From Actinomadura_E scrupuli (lineage in GTDB: Bacteria; Actinomycetota; Actinomycetes; Streptosporangiales; Streptosporangiaceae), in assembly GCF_050971785.1 (NCBI RefSeq), contig NZ_JBPCCU010000009.1:186001-250000 (forward strand): a DNA stretch of 64,000 nt, written 5' to 3'. Positions within the stretch are counted from its first letter, which is position 1, and the number at the start of each line of letters is the position of its first letter. This document shows, one piece after another, positions 15,286-23,547 of the stretch. The notes beneath the pieces were generated by a model, which ran no database searches, was not told where the DNA came from, and was given only the letters and a program-made list of their open reading frames with translations. The position numbers and the translations under genes are program-made.

Positions 15286-16143
15286 TTGCCTGACGTCCAG
15301 AGCCCGACCGTTCATCAGCGCAGGCTCCGCGTCGAACTGCGCAGAGCACGGGAGGCCGCTGGGCTCACACAGGAGCAGGTCGCCGCGGCGCTGGAATGGT
15401 CGCTCTCCAAAGTCATTCGCATCGAGGCCGGCGCGGTACGGGTCTCCATCACCGATCTCCGCGCGCTGCTCGACCACTACAACGTTTCGGCCGACCGGAT
15501 AACGGAGCTCTCCGAGCTCAACCGCGCCGCCCGCGAGCGGGCGTGGTGGAGCGACTACGCAAAGGTCCTCTCGCCGCAGTACCTGGAATTCGTCGGTTAT
15601 GAGGCCGCCGCGTCGACTCTCCGGCAATTTCATCCGCTGGTGATTCCCGGATTGCTACAGACGCCGGAATATGCCCAGGCGCTGGCCGAAGGCCTCTCGG
15701 ATCCGGACGAGCGACCGGTGGTCAGCGCCGCGGGCGAGGTACGGAGCCGGCGGCAGGAGTTGTTCGACCGGGAGAACGCACCGAAGTGCTACTTCGTCTT
15801 CGACGAGGCGGCGATCCGCCGCCAGGTGGGCGGGGCCGGGGTCATGAAACACCAGCTCAAGCACATCCTTGGCCTGGTCGCCCGGGCCGCCGTGACCGTC
15901 CAGATCGTCCCGTTCAGCGCCGGAGCACATCCCGGCATGAATGGCCCCTTCGTGATTCTCGAGTTCCCCGACGCCGAAGATGACGATGTCCTGTATCTGG
16001 AGAAGGGAAGCGGCAGCCTGATCAGCCGTGATGTCCGGGACGACATAGTCGGTTACCGGGAGGCATTCGAACGACTCAGAGCCATCTCCCTGTCACCCGA
16101 CGATTCGATTGCCCTGCTCGGCAGGCTGACGAACGACGACTGA
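15286..16143 (+). CDS. XRE-family regulator with DUF5753, WhiJ-like
   Basis: TTG at 15286, behind GGAAAGGA, gives 285 residues, the standard length of this family. An XRE helix-turn-helix lies at about 10-65 (LRRAREAAGLTQEQVAAALE) and DUF5753 at about 95-275 (FHPLVIPGLLQTPEYAQALAEG). In Streptomyces, WhiJ-type proteins of this architecture control developmental genes together with a small DUF397 protein. A DUF397 gene follows 278 bp downstream, so this looks like one such pair. Confidence 0.92.
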   Translation: MPDVQSPTVHQRRLRVELRRAREAAGLTQEQVAAALEWSLSKVIRIEAGAVRVSITDLRALLDHYNVSADRITELSELNRAARERAWWSDYAKVLSPQYLEFVGYEAAASTLRQFHPLVIPGLLQTPEYAQALAEGLSDPDERPVVSAAGEVRSRRQELFDRENAPKCYFVFDEAAIRRQVGGAGVMKHQLKHILGLVARAAVTVQIVPFSAGAHPGMNGPFVILEFPDAEDDDVLYLEKGSGSLISRDVRDDIVGYREAFERLRAISLSPDDSIALLGRLTNDD

Positions 16144-16421
16144 ACCCCCGCCGTCCACCCGCCACTATCGAGACGTAGATTCTTTCCAGCGGCACGTTTA
16201 CACTGCCCTTTGACAGATCCAGCACAAGGTGGTGCTCGGCCCCGATGTCCCGGGGTGAGGTGACGGTCGGCGTGCGGGCGAACACATCGTCGTGGAAGGT
16301 TCTTGGGCTGAGGTCATCAGGACGGCTTCATTTCAGCGGGCCACTGCCGCGGGGCTCTCGCGCGGGCTACGCACATCTCGCGAGGCGAAGCGTGACACAG
16401 GGCGCGCGAGAGGAGACCAGC

Positions 16422-16625
16422 ATGCCCGAGCCGGAGCCGTCCTCCACCGCTTGGCGAAAGAGCCGTCGGAGTGAACCCACCCAGGATTGCGTCGAGCTTG
16501 CCATGGGTGGCGGTTCGGTATGGCTGCGGAATTCCCGGAATCCCGGCGGCCCTACTTTGACCTTTTCTGTTGCCGGCTGGAAGAGCTTTATGAAACGGGT
16601 CCATCGCGGTGAGCTCGATCCCTGA
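16422..16625 (+). CDS. DUF397 small protein, partner of the XRE regulator
   Basis: The 67-residue product is a complete DUF397: AWRKSRRSEPTQDCVELA, a short strand region (GSVWLRNSRNPGGPTLTF) and the closing segment WKSFMKRVHRGELDP. AGGAG precedes ATG 16422. DUF397 proteins are usually encoded beside XRE/DUF5753 regulators and are thought to modulate them, possibly antitoxin-like. It ends 6 bp from the convergent cyclase-like gene. Confidence 0.92.
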   Translation: MPEPEPSSTAWRKSRRSEPTQDCVELAMGGGSVWLRNSRNPGGPTLTFSVAGWKSFMKRVHRGELDP

Positions 16626-16631
16626 CCTCCG

Positions 16632-17312
16632 TCACTGTGCGCATCGGCCGAGGGACAGGATGGTCGCGGACCGGTCCGCCTCCTCGGCGGCGGCCCGCAG
16701 CGGCTCCGCCCTCATCGGCCGCCGATGCTCCATCGAGGCGGGCTCGTAGACGTACCCCCGGTGGACCGCCCCCTGCACGGTGATGCGGAACGCCTCGAAG
16801 CACCGGGGATCCAGGGCGCAGAACCCGGTCGCGATCACGTCGTCGTACAGCCCGCCGGACACCGCCAGTGCCAGATCACGGTCCAGATGACCGCTGAGGC
16901 TCTGCCGGAGCGGCCTGCTGTCCAGCAACCGGCCCACCATCGTCGGCGCCTGCCCCGCGTAGCCGAGCGGCCCCAGCGTGAGGGTGCCGTAGTGCATCGC
17001 GAACCGCAGGCGCAGCCGCTGCCGCCCGGCCTTGCCCTCGTTGAGCACGGCGAGGGCGGCCGCCAGCTCGCGGGTGAACCCGCCCACCGCGCCGGCCACG
17101 TCCACCTCGAGGGGCAGCACCGCGAACTCCCCGTCACCGCGCGGCTCGGTGTGCCAGCTCCCGCGGTCGAGCCCGGCGCCCGCCGCGGCGGTGGCCAGCG
17201 CGCCGCTCAGCTCGCGCTGCACGGCCAGCTGCGCGCGAGCGTCACGTGAGCTGTACTTCTCGACGTCCACCGCCCAGGCAAGGCGGTACCCGAACTCCTC
17301 GTTGCCGTTCAC
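16632..17312 (-). CDS. Nucleotidyl-cyclase-like domain protein
   Basis: GTG 17312 gives 226 residues; ATG 17336 is a weaker alternative. The fold resembles class III cyclases: the metal-binding Asp positions are present in AWAVDVEKYS and in RGDGEFAVLP, and an Arg-containing helix follows (MVGRLLDSRPLRQSL), but the Asn of the usual NxxxR transition-state motif is missing. Related stand-alone domains are common in actinobacteria, often next to signalling ATPases or caspase-like genes; none is present here. Whether it makes a cyclic nucleotide is open. Confidence 0.65.
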   Translation of the reverse strand: MNGNEEFGYRLAWAVDVEKYSSRDARAQLAVQRELSGALATAAAGAGLDRGSWHTEPRGDGEFAVLPLEVDVAGAVGGFTRELAAALAVLNEGKAGRQRLRLRFAMHYGTLTLGPLGYAGQAPTMVGRLLDSRPLRQSLSGHLDRDLALAVSGGLYDDVIATGFCALDPRCFEAFRITVQGAVHRGYVYEPASMEHRRPMRAEPLRAAAEEADRSATILSLGRCAQ

Positions 17313-17363
17313 GTGCGTACTACTCCCCCGCACCATCACTCGGTGACTGCTCAACGACCCCAC

Positions 17364-17417
17364 ACCCGCTCCACGACCCCACAGCAGTGCAGCGGCCCCG
17401 ACCCGCTCCACGACCCC
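17364..17417. repeat. 17-bp direct repeat, two copies
   Basis: ACCCGCTCCACGACCCC at 17364-17380 and again at 17401-17417, in the 319-bp space between the cyclase-like gene and the peroxiredoxin gene. The rest of that space holds only the peroxiredoxin promoter. Confidence 0.8.
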
Positions 17418-17556
17418 TGACCATCATCACCCTTGGCCACCTGTATGTTAAGTGGGATTCAGAAAGCAATATGGCTGTTTGCCGGACAGCGATCCGCCAG
17501 GGTCCCTTCGGGCGGTTCAGGCGGGCCTACGCGGCAAGCCCGATGCTCCTCAGACG

Positions 17557-17585
17557 TTGACCGAGGCCACCGGGCTCCCTAGTCT
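17557..17585 (+). promoter_or_regulatory. Strong promoter of the peroxiredoxin gene
   Basis: TTGACC (17557-17562) and TAGTCT (17580-17585) are separated by exactly 17 bp. The predicted transcription start is near 17592, one base before the operator palindrome. Confidence 0.7.
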
Positions 17586-17592
17586 CTATTTA

Positions 17593-17610
17593 AGACAGAA
17601 AGGTCTGTCT
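17593..17610. promoter_or_regulatory. Operator palindrome at the transcription start
   Basis: AGACAGA and TCTGTCT form perfect 7-bp arms around AAGG. An 18-bp palindrome placed at +1 is typical of TetR-family repression. No regulator gene is adjacent, so the controller acts from elsewhere. Confidence 0.7.
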
Positions 17611-17631
17611 ACTAACCCTGAGGAACCTGCC

Positions 17632-18117
17632 ATGGCGAAGTCTCCCGATGTCGGCACGACCGCCCCCGACTTCACCCTGCCGTCCGTCACCCTGCGGGAC
17701 GGCACCGCCCAGCGCGCGGACCTGACGCTCTCGCAGCAGCGCGGCAGCACGGTGGTGCTGGTCTTCTATCCCGGCGACGAGACGAGCGTCTGCACCAAGC
17801 AGCTGTGCTCCTACACCTCCGAGCTGGGGCGCTTCACCGATCTCGGCGCCACCGTCTGGGCGATCAGCCCGCAGGATCTCGACAGCCACGAGAGCTTCGC
17901 GCGCAAGGAACGGCTCGGGTTCCCGCTGCTCGCCGACACCGACCGCGCCGTCGTGCGGTCGTACGGCATCGGCCTGCCCGGGCTCGGGCTCCGCCGATCG
18001 GTGTTCGTGATCGACGCCGACGGCATCCTCCGCTGGAAGCACGTGGCCCTCGTCGGCCTCACCTATCCCGACGCCGCCACCATCGCCGGTCACCTCCCCG
18101 CGCACAGCGAGGGCTGA
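17632..18117 (+). CDS. Peroxiredoxin, AhpC/TSA (BCP-like)
   Basis: The 161-residue thioredoxin-fold protein has the peroxiredoxin active site YPGDETSVCTKQLCSY: the peroxidatic Cys of family motif Pxxx(T/S)xxC, here PGDETSVC, with a second Cys five residues later as in 1-Cys/atypical 2-Cys BCP enzymes. It reduces hydroperoxides in the cytoplasm. GAGGA precedes ATG 17632. The gene has its own promoter with a perfect operator on the start site, so it is likely inducible rather than constitutive. Confidence 0.92.
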   Translation: MAKSPDVGTTAPDFTLPSVTLRDGTAQRADLTLSQQRGSTVVLVFYPGDETSVCTKQLCSYTSELGRFTDLGATVWAISPQDLDSHESFARKERLGFPLLADTDRAVVRSYGIGLPGLGLRRSVFVIDADGILRWKHVALVGLTYPDAATIAGHLPAHSEG

Positions 18118-18126
18118 GCGGACCCG

Positions 18127-18140
18127 GCCCGTGTACGGGC
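18127..18140 (+). terminator. Short hairpin after the peroxiredoxin gene
   Basis: GCCCGT and ACGGGC, perfect 6-bp arms with a 2-nt loop, 10 bp past the stop codon. No T-run follows. Confidence 0.35.
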
Positions 18141-18272
18141 GCCTGCACCTCCGGACCGGTCGCCCGCCACCCGCCGCTCACCCCGGCCGGACAACCGGAT
18201 CATGACGCCGCGCGTCCTCAACCCCGGTAATGTCACGGCAGAACAACCCTGGGGTAACGGAGTGATGACGGC

Positions 18273-18329
18273 ATGACGACCATCAGTGACCACCGGGAAC
18301 GGTCGCACTCCGCCGGCCCCTCCGCATGA
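18273..18329 (+). CDS. 18-codon leader ORF overlapping the LCP start
   Basis: The ORF encodes MTTISDHRERSHSAGPSA and its TGA overlaps the ATG of the LCP gene (ATGA). CGGAG lies about 10 bp upstream, whereas the LCP ATG has no ribosome site of its own, so LCP translation probably depends on ribosomes terminating here. An alternative is a frameshift that separated the first residues from the LCP protein. Confidence 0.5.
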   Translation: MTTISDHRERSHSAGPSA

Positions 18330-19858
18330 CGGGCCGGGTGGAGGCGGCCGCACGGCCCGGCGACTCCGAGGACGACGAGGAGCCGCGGGTCTCACACCGC
18401 AGACGGCCCGCCGCCCGCCGCAGGCCGCTCCTCATCACCGCGGGGGTGCTGGGCGTGCTCGTGCTGCTGCTCGCCGGCACCGGGACGTTCCTGTACGTCA
18501 AGCTCAACGGCAACATCACCAGCATCCCCGACGACCCGGACGACCCGCGGCCCGGCGCGGCCGGCGCGCACCGGCCGATCAACGTGCTGCTGATGGGGTC
18601 GGACACCCGCGCGGGGCGGAACGGCAGCGTCGTCGGCGGCAAGGTCAGCGGGTTCGGCAGCGCCGACACGGCCATGGTCCTGCACATCTCCGCCGACCAT
18701 CAGCACGCGACGGTGATGAGCCTGCCCCGTGACCTGGTCATCCAGCTCCCGAAGTGCAAGGCTCCCGGGGGCCGTGTCGTCGGGGGCACCGTGGGCCAGA
18801 TCAACTGGGCCTATGCCAACGGCGGCCCGCTGTGCTCGCGGAAGACGGTCGAGCAGCTCACCGGCATCCGGATGGACCACTTCATCGTCCTGGACTTCCA
18901 CGGCTTCGTCCAGATGATCGACTCCATCCACGGAGTGACGGTCTGCGTACCGCAGAAGGTCAACGACGTCCATGGGCACATCAACCTGAAGGCGGGCACC
19001 TACACCGTGCGGGGCAACGCCGCCCTCGACTACGTGCGCGAGCGGCAGGGCCTGGGCGACGGCGGCGACCGGTCCCGCATCACCCGCCAGCACGCCTTCA
19101 TCTCGTCCATGATCAACAAGATGCAGAGCAACGGCGTGCTGCTCAACCCCACCTCGCTGTACGGCCTGATCAACAACGCGACCAAGGCCATCACCGTCGA
19201 CCAGGGGCTGGGCTCGGTGACCAAGCTGCTCGGCTTCGCGGAGTCGATCAAGGGCATCAAGCCGGCGAACGTCAAGTTCTTCACCGTCAGGACGCAGAAC
19301 TACCCGCCGACCATGCCCGGCTACTCGACCTGGCGGTACCAGCTGGTGCTGGCCCAGCCGGCGGCGTCCCGCGAGTTCGCCGCGCTCGCCAACGACACGC
19401 CGGTCGGCGACGCCACCACCCGGCCCGTGTCCGCCGCCGCTCCCGCCACCGCTCCCGCGGTCTCGGGAGCCGGCATCCGGGTCGCGGTGCTCAACGGCAC
19501 CACGAGCCAGGGGCTGGCCGCCCGGGCGGCGGCCTCGCTGCGCCGCCGCGGTTTCACCATCTCCGGGCAGCCCGCCTCGGCCGCCACCCGCGACCACCCG
19601 ACCACACTGATCCAGTACGGCCCCGGCCGGCGCGCGCAGGCTCAGACCCTGGCCAGGCTGTTCCCCGGCGCGAAGGTCAGGGCGGCCCGGGTGAACGTGA
19701 TCACGCTGACCCTCGGCGCCGACCGCACCGGCCCCTCCGCCGCGAACCCGGCCGGCACCGACCCGGCCGGCACTCCGGCGACCAGGACACCGGCCACCAT
19801 CACCAACGCCCGTTCCGCCACCAGCGACATCTGCTCGGGTCTCACCCAGGGCGACTAG
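18326..19858 (+). CDS. LytR-CpsA-Psr (LCP) family cell-wall polymer ligase
   Basis: The 510-residue protein has a basic cytoplasmic head, one transmembrane helix (about 36-58), the LCP catalytic domain (about 85-250) and a LytR_C domain (about 390-465). LCP hallmarks are visible: LLMGSDTR, SLPRDLVIQ and YVRERQGLGDGGDRSRITRQ with the phosphate-binding arginines. LCP enzymes attach teichoic-acid-like or other glycopolymers to peptidoglycan outside the membrane. The tail is Thr/Pro/Ala-rich. The start is coupled to an 18-codon ORF. Its stop shares the CTAG with the stop of the convergent oxidoreductase gene. Confidence 0.93.
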   Translation: MTGRVEAAARPGDSEDDEEPRVSHRRRPAARRRPLLITAGVLGVLVLLLAGTGTFLYVKLNGNITSIPDDPDDPRPGAAGAHRPINVLLMGSDTRAGRNGSVVGGKVSGFGSADTAMVLHISADHQHATVMSLPRDLVIQLPKCKAPGGRVVGGTVGQINWAYANGGPLCSRKTVEQLTGIRMDHFIVLDFHGFVQMIDSIHGVTVCVPQKVNDVHGHINLKAGTYTVRGNAALDYVRERQGLGDGGDRSRITRQHAFISSMINKMQSNGVLLNPTSLYGLINNATKAITVDQGLGSVTKLLGFAESIKGIKPANVKFFTVRTQNYPPTMPGYSTWRYQLVLAQPAASREFAALANDTPVGDATTRPVSAAAPATAPAVSGAGIRVAVLNGTTSQGLAARAAASLRRRGFTISGQPASAATRDHPTTLIQYGPGRRAQAQTLARLFPGAKVRAARVNVITLTLGADRTGPSAANPAGTDPAGTPATRTPATITNARSATSDICSGLTQGD

Positions 19859-22041
19859 CCGGGCCGGCCCGCGGCGGTGAGGCGGACCGGGACACCGTTG
19901 AGATGGGCCATGCCCGCCAGCCTTTCCAGGTCGGCGGGGTCTGACGAGGTGAGCAGGTTGACGTTCGCGCCGCCGGCCGCGTTGGCCCGCCGCCAGCCGC
20001 CGCGGTGTCCCCAGCCGTGCGGAACCGCGATGGTGCCGGGCCGTACCTCGTCGGTGAGCGCGGCGGGCAGCTCGATCGAGCCGTACGGCGAGGTGATCCG
20101 GCAGACGGTCCCGTCCGCGATGCCCTGGTCCGCGGCGTCCTTCGGATGGATGCGGGCGGTGTGCTCGCGGCGTCCCCGCATGAGCGTCTCGGAGTTGTGC
20201 ATCCAGGAGTTCTGCGAGCGCAGCTCCCGCAGCCCGATCAGGCGCAGCGGGAAGCCGGGATCGTCGGCCGGTCGCTCGCCCAGCCGGGCGGCCTCCGCCA
20301 GGATCTCGGGCGGGTCGAGGCGCACGCGGCGGCCCCGGTGCCTGACGACCTTGCGCAGCACTCCGGTCTCGATCTGCTCACCGAGCACCACGCCGTGCGG
20401 ATGGCGCCGCAGCCGCCGCAGGCTGAGCCCGCCTCGCCGCAGCCCGAACAGGTCGCCGTACCGGCCGAGCCGCAGCGCCGTGCCGACCAGCCGCTCCGGG
20501 GTGAGCCGCAGCGGCAGCCGCGCGAGGGGCCGGCCCAGCCATCGCAGCGGTCCGGGCAGCGGGAGGAAGGGCACCGCTCCCGCGCGGCGCGCCAGGTCGT
20601 CCATGATCTGCCACTCCTGCCGCGCCTCGCCGTAGGGCTGGACGACGGGATCGGCCCACTGGAGGTACGGAGCCGCGTGCAGGCTGAGGAAGGCGAGCGG
20701 CACGTCCTCGCGCTCGAGGAACGTGGTCGTCGGCAGCACGTAGTCGGCGTGCCGGTTGGTGTCGTTGACGTACAGGTCGAGCGAGACCAGCAGGTCGAGG
20801 CCGGTCAGCGCGTCCTCCAGTTCGGCTCCGTTGGGCACCGAGAGCACCGGGTTGCCGGCGGAGACGAACAGTGCCCGGATCCGGCCCGCGCCGGGCGTGG
20901 TGATCTCCTTGGCGAGCACGGCGGCGGGAAAGCTGCCGAGCACGTCGGGGAAGCCCCCGATGCGCGACCGCCGCCGGCCGTACGAGGGGAGCCGGAACCG
21001 ATCGGCGAGATCCTCGAAGGGCAGCGGTGAGGAGCCGAACACCGCGCCTCCCGGCCGGTCGAGGTTGCCGGTGACGACGTTGAGGGCGTCCAGCAGGAAG
21101 GCGACGAGCGTGCCCTGGCGGCCCAGGCACGATCCCGTACGGCCGTAGACGGCGGCCGCCGGGGCGCCGGCCAGGTCACGCGCGAGCCGGCGTACGTCTT
21201 CGGCCGCGATCCCGGTACGCGGCTCGGCCGCCTCCGGGGAGTGCCCGGCTGCCATCTCGCGCAGCGCCTCGATCCCCCGGGCCTGGCGGGCGAGGGCGGC
21301 GCCGTCCTCCAGCCCCTCCTCGAAGATCACGTGCAGCATCGACAGCAGCAGCCAGGCGTCACCGTCCGGGCGGACGGCCACGTGCTCGAACTCGCGGGCC
21401 GTCTCCGACCGGCGCGGATCGACGACCACCACCCGGCCGCCCCGGTCGGTGATCGCGCGCAGCCGGTCACGGATCCGCGGCGCGCTCACCGCACTGCCGT
21501 GCGACACCAGCGGGTTGGCGCCCACGATGAGCAGGAACCCGGTGCGGGCCAGATCGGGGATCGGCACCCGCAGCAGCGAGCCGTACAGCAGCCTGCTCGC
21601 GACGAACCGGTTGTTGATGTCCTGGGAGCCCGCGGTGAACATCGAGTGCGAGCCGATCGCCGTCATGAAGCCCTGCAGCCACATCGCGTGCGAGTAGGAG
21701 AACGCCCCCGGGTTGCCGAAGTACCAGCCGACCGAGGAGCCGCCGTGGTCGCGGCGGATCCGCCGGAGCCGCCCGCCGATGTCGTTGAGCGCCTCGTCCC
21801 AGCCGACCGGCTCGAACTCCCCGTCCGGGCGCCGGCGCAGTGGCCGCAGCACCCGGTCCGGATCGTTCTGTACGTCCGCCATCGCGATGCCCTTGGGACA
21901 GGCGAATCCACGCGACTGCGAGTGCTCCTTGTCGGCCCGCAAGCGCAGCAACCGGCCGTCCTCGACGGTCGCCACCAGCCCGCACAACGGCTCACAGATC
22001 CGGCAGAAGGTCACGCGCTCCTCAGTGCCCATGACCCCCAT
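19855..22041 (-). CDS. Molybdopterin-dependent oxidoreductase, single-subunit, [4Fe-4S]
   Basis: The 728-residue protein has an N-terminal [4Fe-4S] site (CRICEPLCGL at about 13-22, fourth Cys in GFACPKG), a bis-MGD molybdopterin oxidoreductase core, and a C-terminal molydopterin dinucleotide-binding domain (about 600-725; HNSETLMRGRREHTARIHP). It resembles assimilatory nitrate reductase or formate-dehydrogenase-like enzymes, but no twin-Arg signal or partner subunit is visible, so it is probably cytoplasmic and the substrate is unknown. ATG 22041 or 22032 begin the protein; GGGGG precedes 22032. It is divergent from a truncated hemoglobin gene. Confidence 0.88.
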   Translation of the reverse strand: MGVMGTEERVTFCRICEPLCGLVATVEDGRLLRLRADKEHSQSRGFACPKGIAMADVQNDPDRVLRPLRRRPDGEFEPVGWDEALNDIGGRLRRIRRDHGGSSVGWYFGNPGAFSYSHAMWLQGFMTAIGSHSMFTAGSQDINNRFVASRLLYGSLLRVPIPDLARTGFLLIVGANPLVSHGSAVSAPRIRDRLRAITDRGGRVVVVDPRRSETAREFEHVAVRPDGDAWLLLSMLHVIFEEGLEDGAALARQARGIEALREMAAGHSPEAAEPRTGIAAEDVRRLARDLAGAPAAAVYGRTGSCLGRQGTLVAFLLDALNVVTGNLDRPGGAVFGSSPLPFEDLADRFRLPSYGRRRSRIGGFPDVLGSFPAAVLAKEITTPGAGRIRALFVSAGNPVLSVPNGAELEDALTGLDLLVSLDLYVNDTNRHADYVLPTTTFLEREDVPLAFLSLHAAPYLQWADPVVQPYGEARQEWQIMDDLARRAGAVPFLPLPGPLRWLGRPLARLPLRLTPERLVGTALRLGRYGDLFGLRRGGLSLRRLRRHPHGVVLGEQIETGVLRKVVRHRGRRVRLDPPEILAEAARLGERPADDPGFPLRLIGLRELRSQNSWMHNSETLMRGRREHTARIHPKDAADQGIADGTVCRITSPYGSIELPAALTDEVRPGTIAVPHGWGHRGGWRRANAAGGANVNLLTSSDPADLERLAGMAHLNGVPVRLTAAGRPG

Positions 22042-22049
22042 TCAAGGGT

Positions 22050-22061
22050 AAGTGACCACTT
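22050..22061. promoter_or_regulatory. Palindrome in the oxidoreductase/hemoglobin intergenic region
   Basis: AAGTG and CACTT are perfect arms around AC, 9 bp upstream of the oxidoreductase ATG at 22041. It could be an operator serving one or both divergent genes. Confidence 0.35.
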
Positions 22062-22162
22062 GCAGGCAATGCCGGGCCGGTTTTCCAGGTGGATGATTAC
22101 ACCGTTACAGGGTTTACTGCTGGGTGTTCACGGATTTCCTCGACTCCCCGAAGGACGATCGT

Positions 22163-22633
22163 ATGAGCGGCGACGAGCCGGTACCCAGCCTGTACGAGTG
22201 GGCCGGCGGCACCGAGGCGTTCGAGCGCCTCACCGAGGCCTTCTACACGAAGGTGCTCGAGGACGACCTGCTGCGCCCCCTCTTCGAGCACATGGACTCG
22301 CACCATCCGGCGTTCGTCGCGATGTGGCTGGCCGAGGTCTTCGGCGGGCCCGCCCGGTACACCGAGGAGCGCGGCGGCTACCACCACATGGTCACCCAGC
22401 ATCTCGGCAAGGCCATCACCGAGCCGCAGCGCCGCCGCTGGGTGAACCTGCTGCTCGACGCCGCCGACGAGGTCGGGCTGCCCGCGGATCCCGAGTTCCG
22501 GGCGGCGTTCGTGGGCTATCTCGAATGGGGCACCCGGCTGGCCGTCGCCAACTCCCAGCCCGGCGCGCGGCCGCCGATGCAGGCGCCCGTCCCGCACTGG
22601 GGATGGGGCGTCGCCCCGCCGTACACGGGTTGA
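22163..22633 (+). CDS. Group II truncated hemoglobin-like protein
   Basis: ATG 22163 with AAGGA upstream gives 156 residues. The 2/2 globin pattern is present: YEWAGGTEAFERLTEAFYTKVL, PLFEHM, the proximal His region (HHMVTQHLG) and the TrpG8 of group II (RRRWVNLLLDAADEVG). Group II globins bind oxygen and detoxify nitric oxide or peroxide. A Pro-rich tail (about 135-156) extends the globin. The divergent molybdopterin oxidoreductase suggests a shared role in nitrogen-oxide chemistry, which is inference. Confidence 0.9.
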   Translation: MSGDEPVPSLYEWAGGTEAFERLTEAFYTKVLEDDLLRPLFEHMDSHHPAFVAMWLAEVFGGPARYTEERGGYHHMVTQHLGKAITEPQRRRWVNLLLDAADEVGLPADPEFRAAFVGYLEWGTRLAVANSQPGARPPMQAPVPHWGWGVAPPYTG

Positions 22634-22686
22634 TCAAGCCCATTGATCAAGCCCATTGATCAGGCCCGTTAATCTGCCCGGGTCGA
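22631..22686 (+). repeat. 13/14-bp tandem repeat starting at the hemoglobin stop codon
   Basis: After the TGA come TCAAGCCCATTGA twice, then TCAGGCCCGTTAA, TCTGCCCGGGTCGA, TCAGGCTCGGTCGA and a partial unit that runs into the stop of the convergent hydrolase gene. The stop codon itself forms the end of a preceding partial unit (GGGTTGA). Confidence 0.85.
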
Positions 22687-23430
22687 TCAGGCTCGGTCGA
22701 TCAGCCGGCGTGTCCACTCACCGATCAGTTTCCAGAGCTCGTCGGCGGTCGGGGTGCCCGGCATGTAGAACCCGTGCATCTCGCCGTCGAACAGCTGCAC
22801 GGTCACCTCGGCACCGGCCCGCTCGGCCGCCTGCGCGAACGCCAGGACGTCGTCGCGCAGCACCTCCTGCGAGCCGACCACCGTCAGCATCGGCGGCAGT
22901 CCGCGCAGATCACCGTGGGCCGGGGACTGCGGCGCCGCGGCGTGGTCGGCTCCGCCGAGGTAGGCCTGGCGCATCTGCTCCACGCCGTCGCGGTTCAGGA
23001 TGTCCTTGCCGTCGTTGGTCTCGAACGAGGCACCGGGAAAGGTGAGATCGGTGACCGGTGAGATCGTGACCAGCCCGGCGGGCGGCCGCTCACCCGCCGC
23101 CAGCAGGGTCAGCACCGCCGAGAGCACCAGCGTCCCACCGGCCGAGTCCCCGGCCAGCACCGTCCGATCGGGGCTTCCACCCGCCGCAAGTACGGCCCGG
23201 TAGGCATCCAGCACGTCGTGCAACGCCGCCGGATAGGGGTGTTGCGGAGCCGGCCGGTAGTCGACCGCGAGCACGGACCACCCGGTGGCCTCGGACAGCT
23301 CCGCCGTCACCGCCCGGGTTATCTCCGGATCGCCCGCGGCGAATCCGCCCCCGTGCGCGTACACGATCACGGCAGGCCGGGAGGCCTCCTCGCCACGGAT
23401 CCACTCCCAGGGACCTTCTGGGGGATTCAT
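22687..23430 (-). CDS. Alpha/beta hydrolase, hormone-sensitive-lipase family esterase
   Basis: The 247-residue enzyme shows the HSL oxyanion-hole motif HGGG (residues 26-29), the nucleophile elbow GDSAGG, an acid in the DVLAFAQ region and a catalytic His in GEMHGFYMPG. It is cytoplasmic and probably hydrolyses short acyl esters. ATG 23430 begins only 15 residues before the first strand, so the usual N-terminal cap is short. It stands as a single gene between convergent and divergent neighbours. Confidence 0.88.
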   Translation of the reverse strand: MNPPEGPWEWIRGEEASRPAVIVYAHGGGFAAGDPEITRAVTAELSEATGWSVLAVDYRPAPQHPYPAALHDVLDAYRAVLAAGGSPDRTVLAGDSAGGTLVLSAVLTLLAAGERPPAGLVTISPVTDLTFPGASFETNDGKDILNRDGVEQMRQAYLGGADHAAAPQSPAHGDLRGLPPMLTVVGSQEVLRDDVLAFAQAAERAGAEVTVQLFDGEMHGFYMPGTPTADELWKLIGEWTRRLIDRA

Positions 23431-23518
23431 GGGTTCGATCTTAATGTCCGCCTCCTGAGAATGATTTTCGTTCCAGCGAACCGGCCGGGGGCTTGGCCGG
23501 GTCCGGTTGACGGAGGTG

Positions 23519-23547
23519 TTGACGGAGGTTCCGGGACGGTCTAGTCT
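23519..23547 (+). promoter_or_regulatory. Promoter of the LiaF-like gene
   Basis: TTGACG (23519-23524) and TAGTCT (23542-23547) are spaced 17 bp apart. The -35 region is the second copy of a 12-bp direct repeat GTTGACGGAGGT (23506-23529). Confidence 0.7.

Noticed and set aside
16210..16215. TTGACA as promoter of the DUF397 gene
   Set aside because: A perfect -35 hexamer, but no acceptable -10 lies 16-19 bp downstream.
22631..22686. Rho-independent terminator of the hemoglobin gene
   Set aside because: TTGATCAA is self-complementary, but the stretch is a direct repeat without a stable long stem or T-run.
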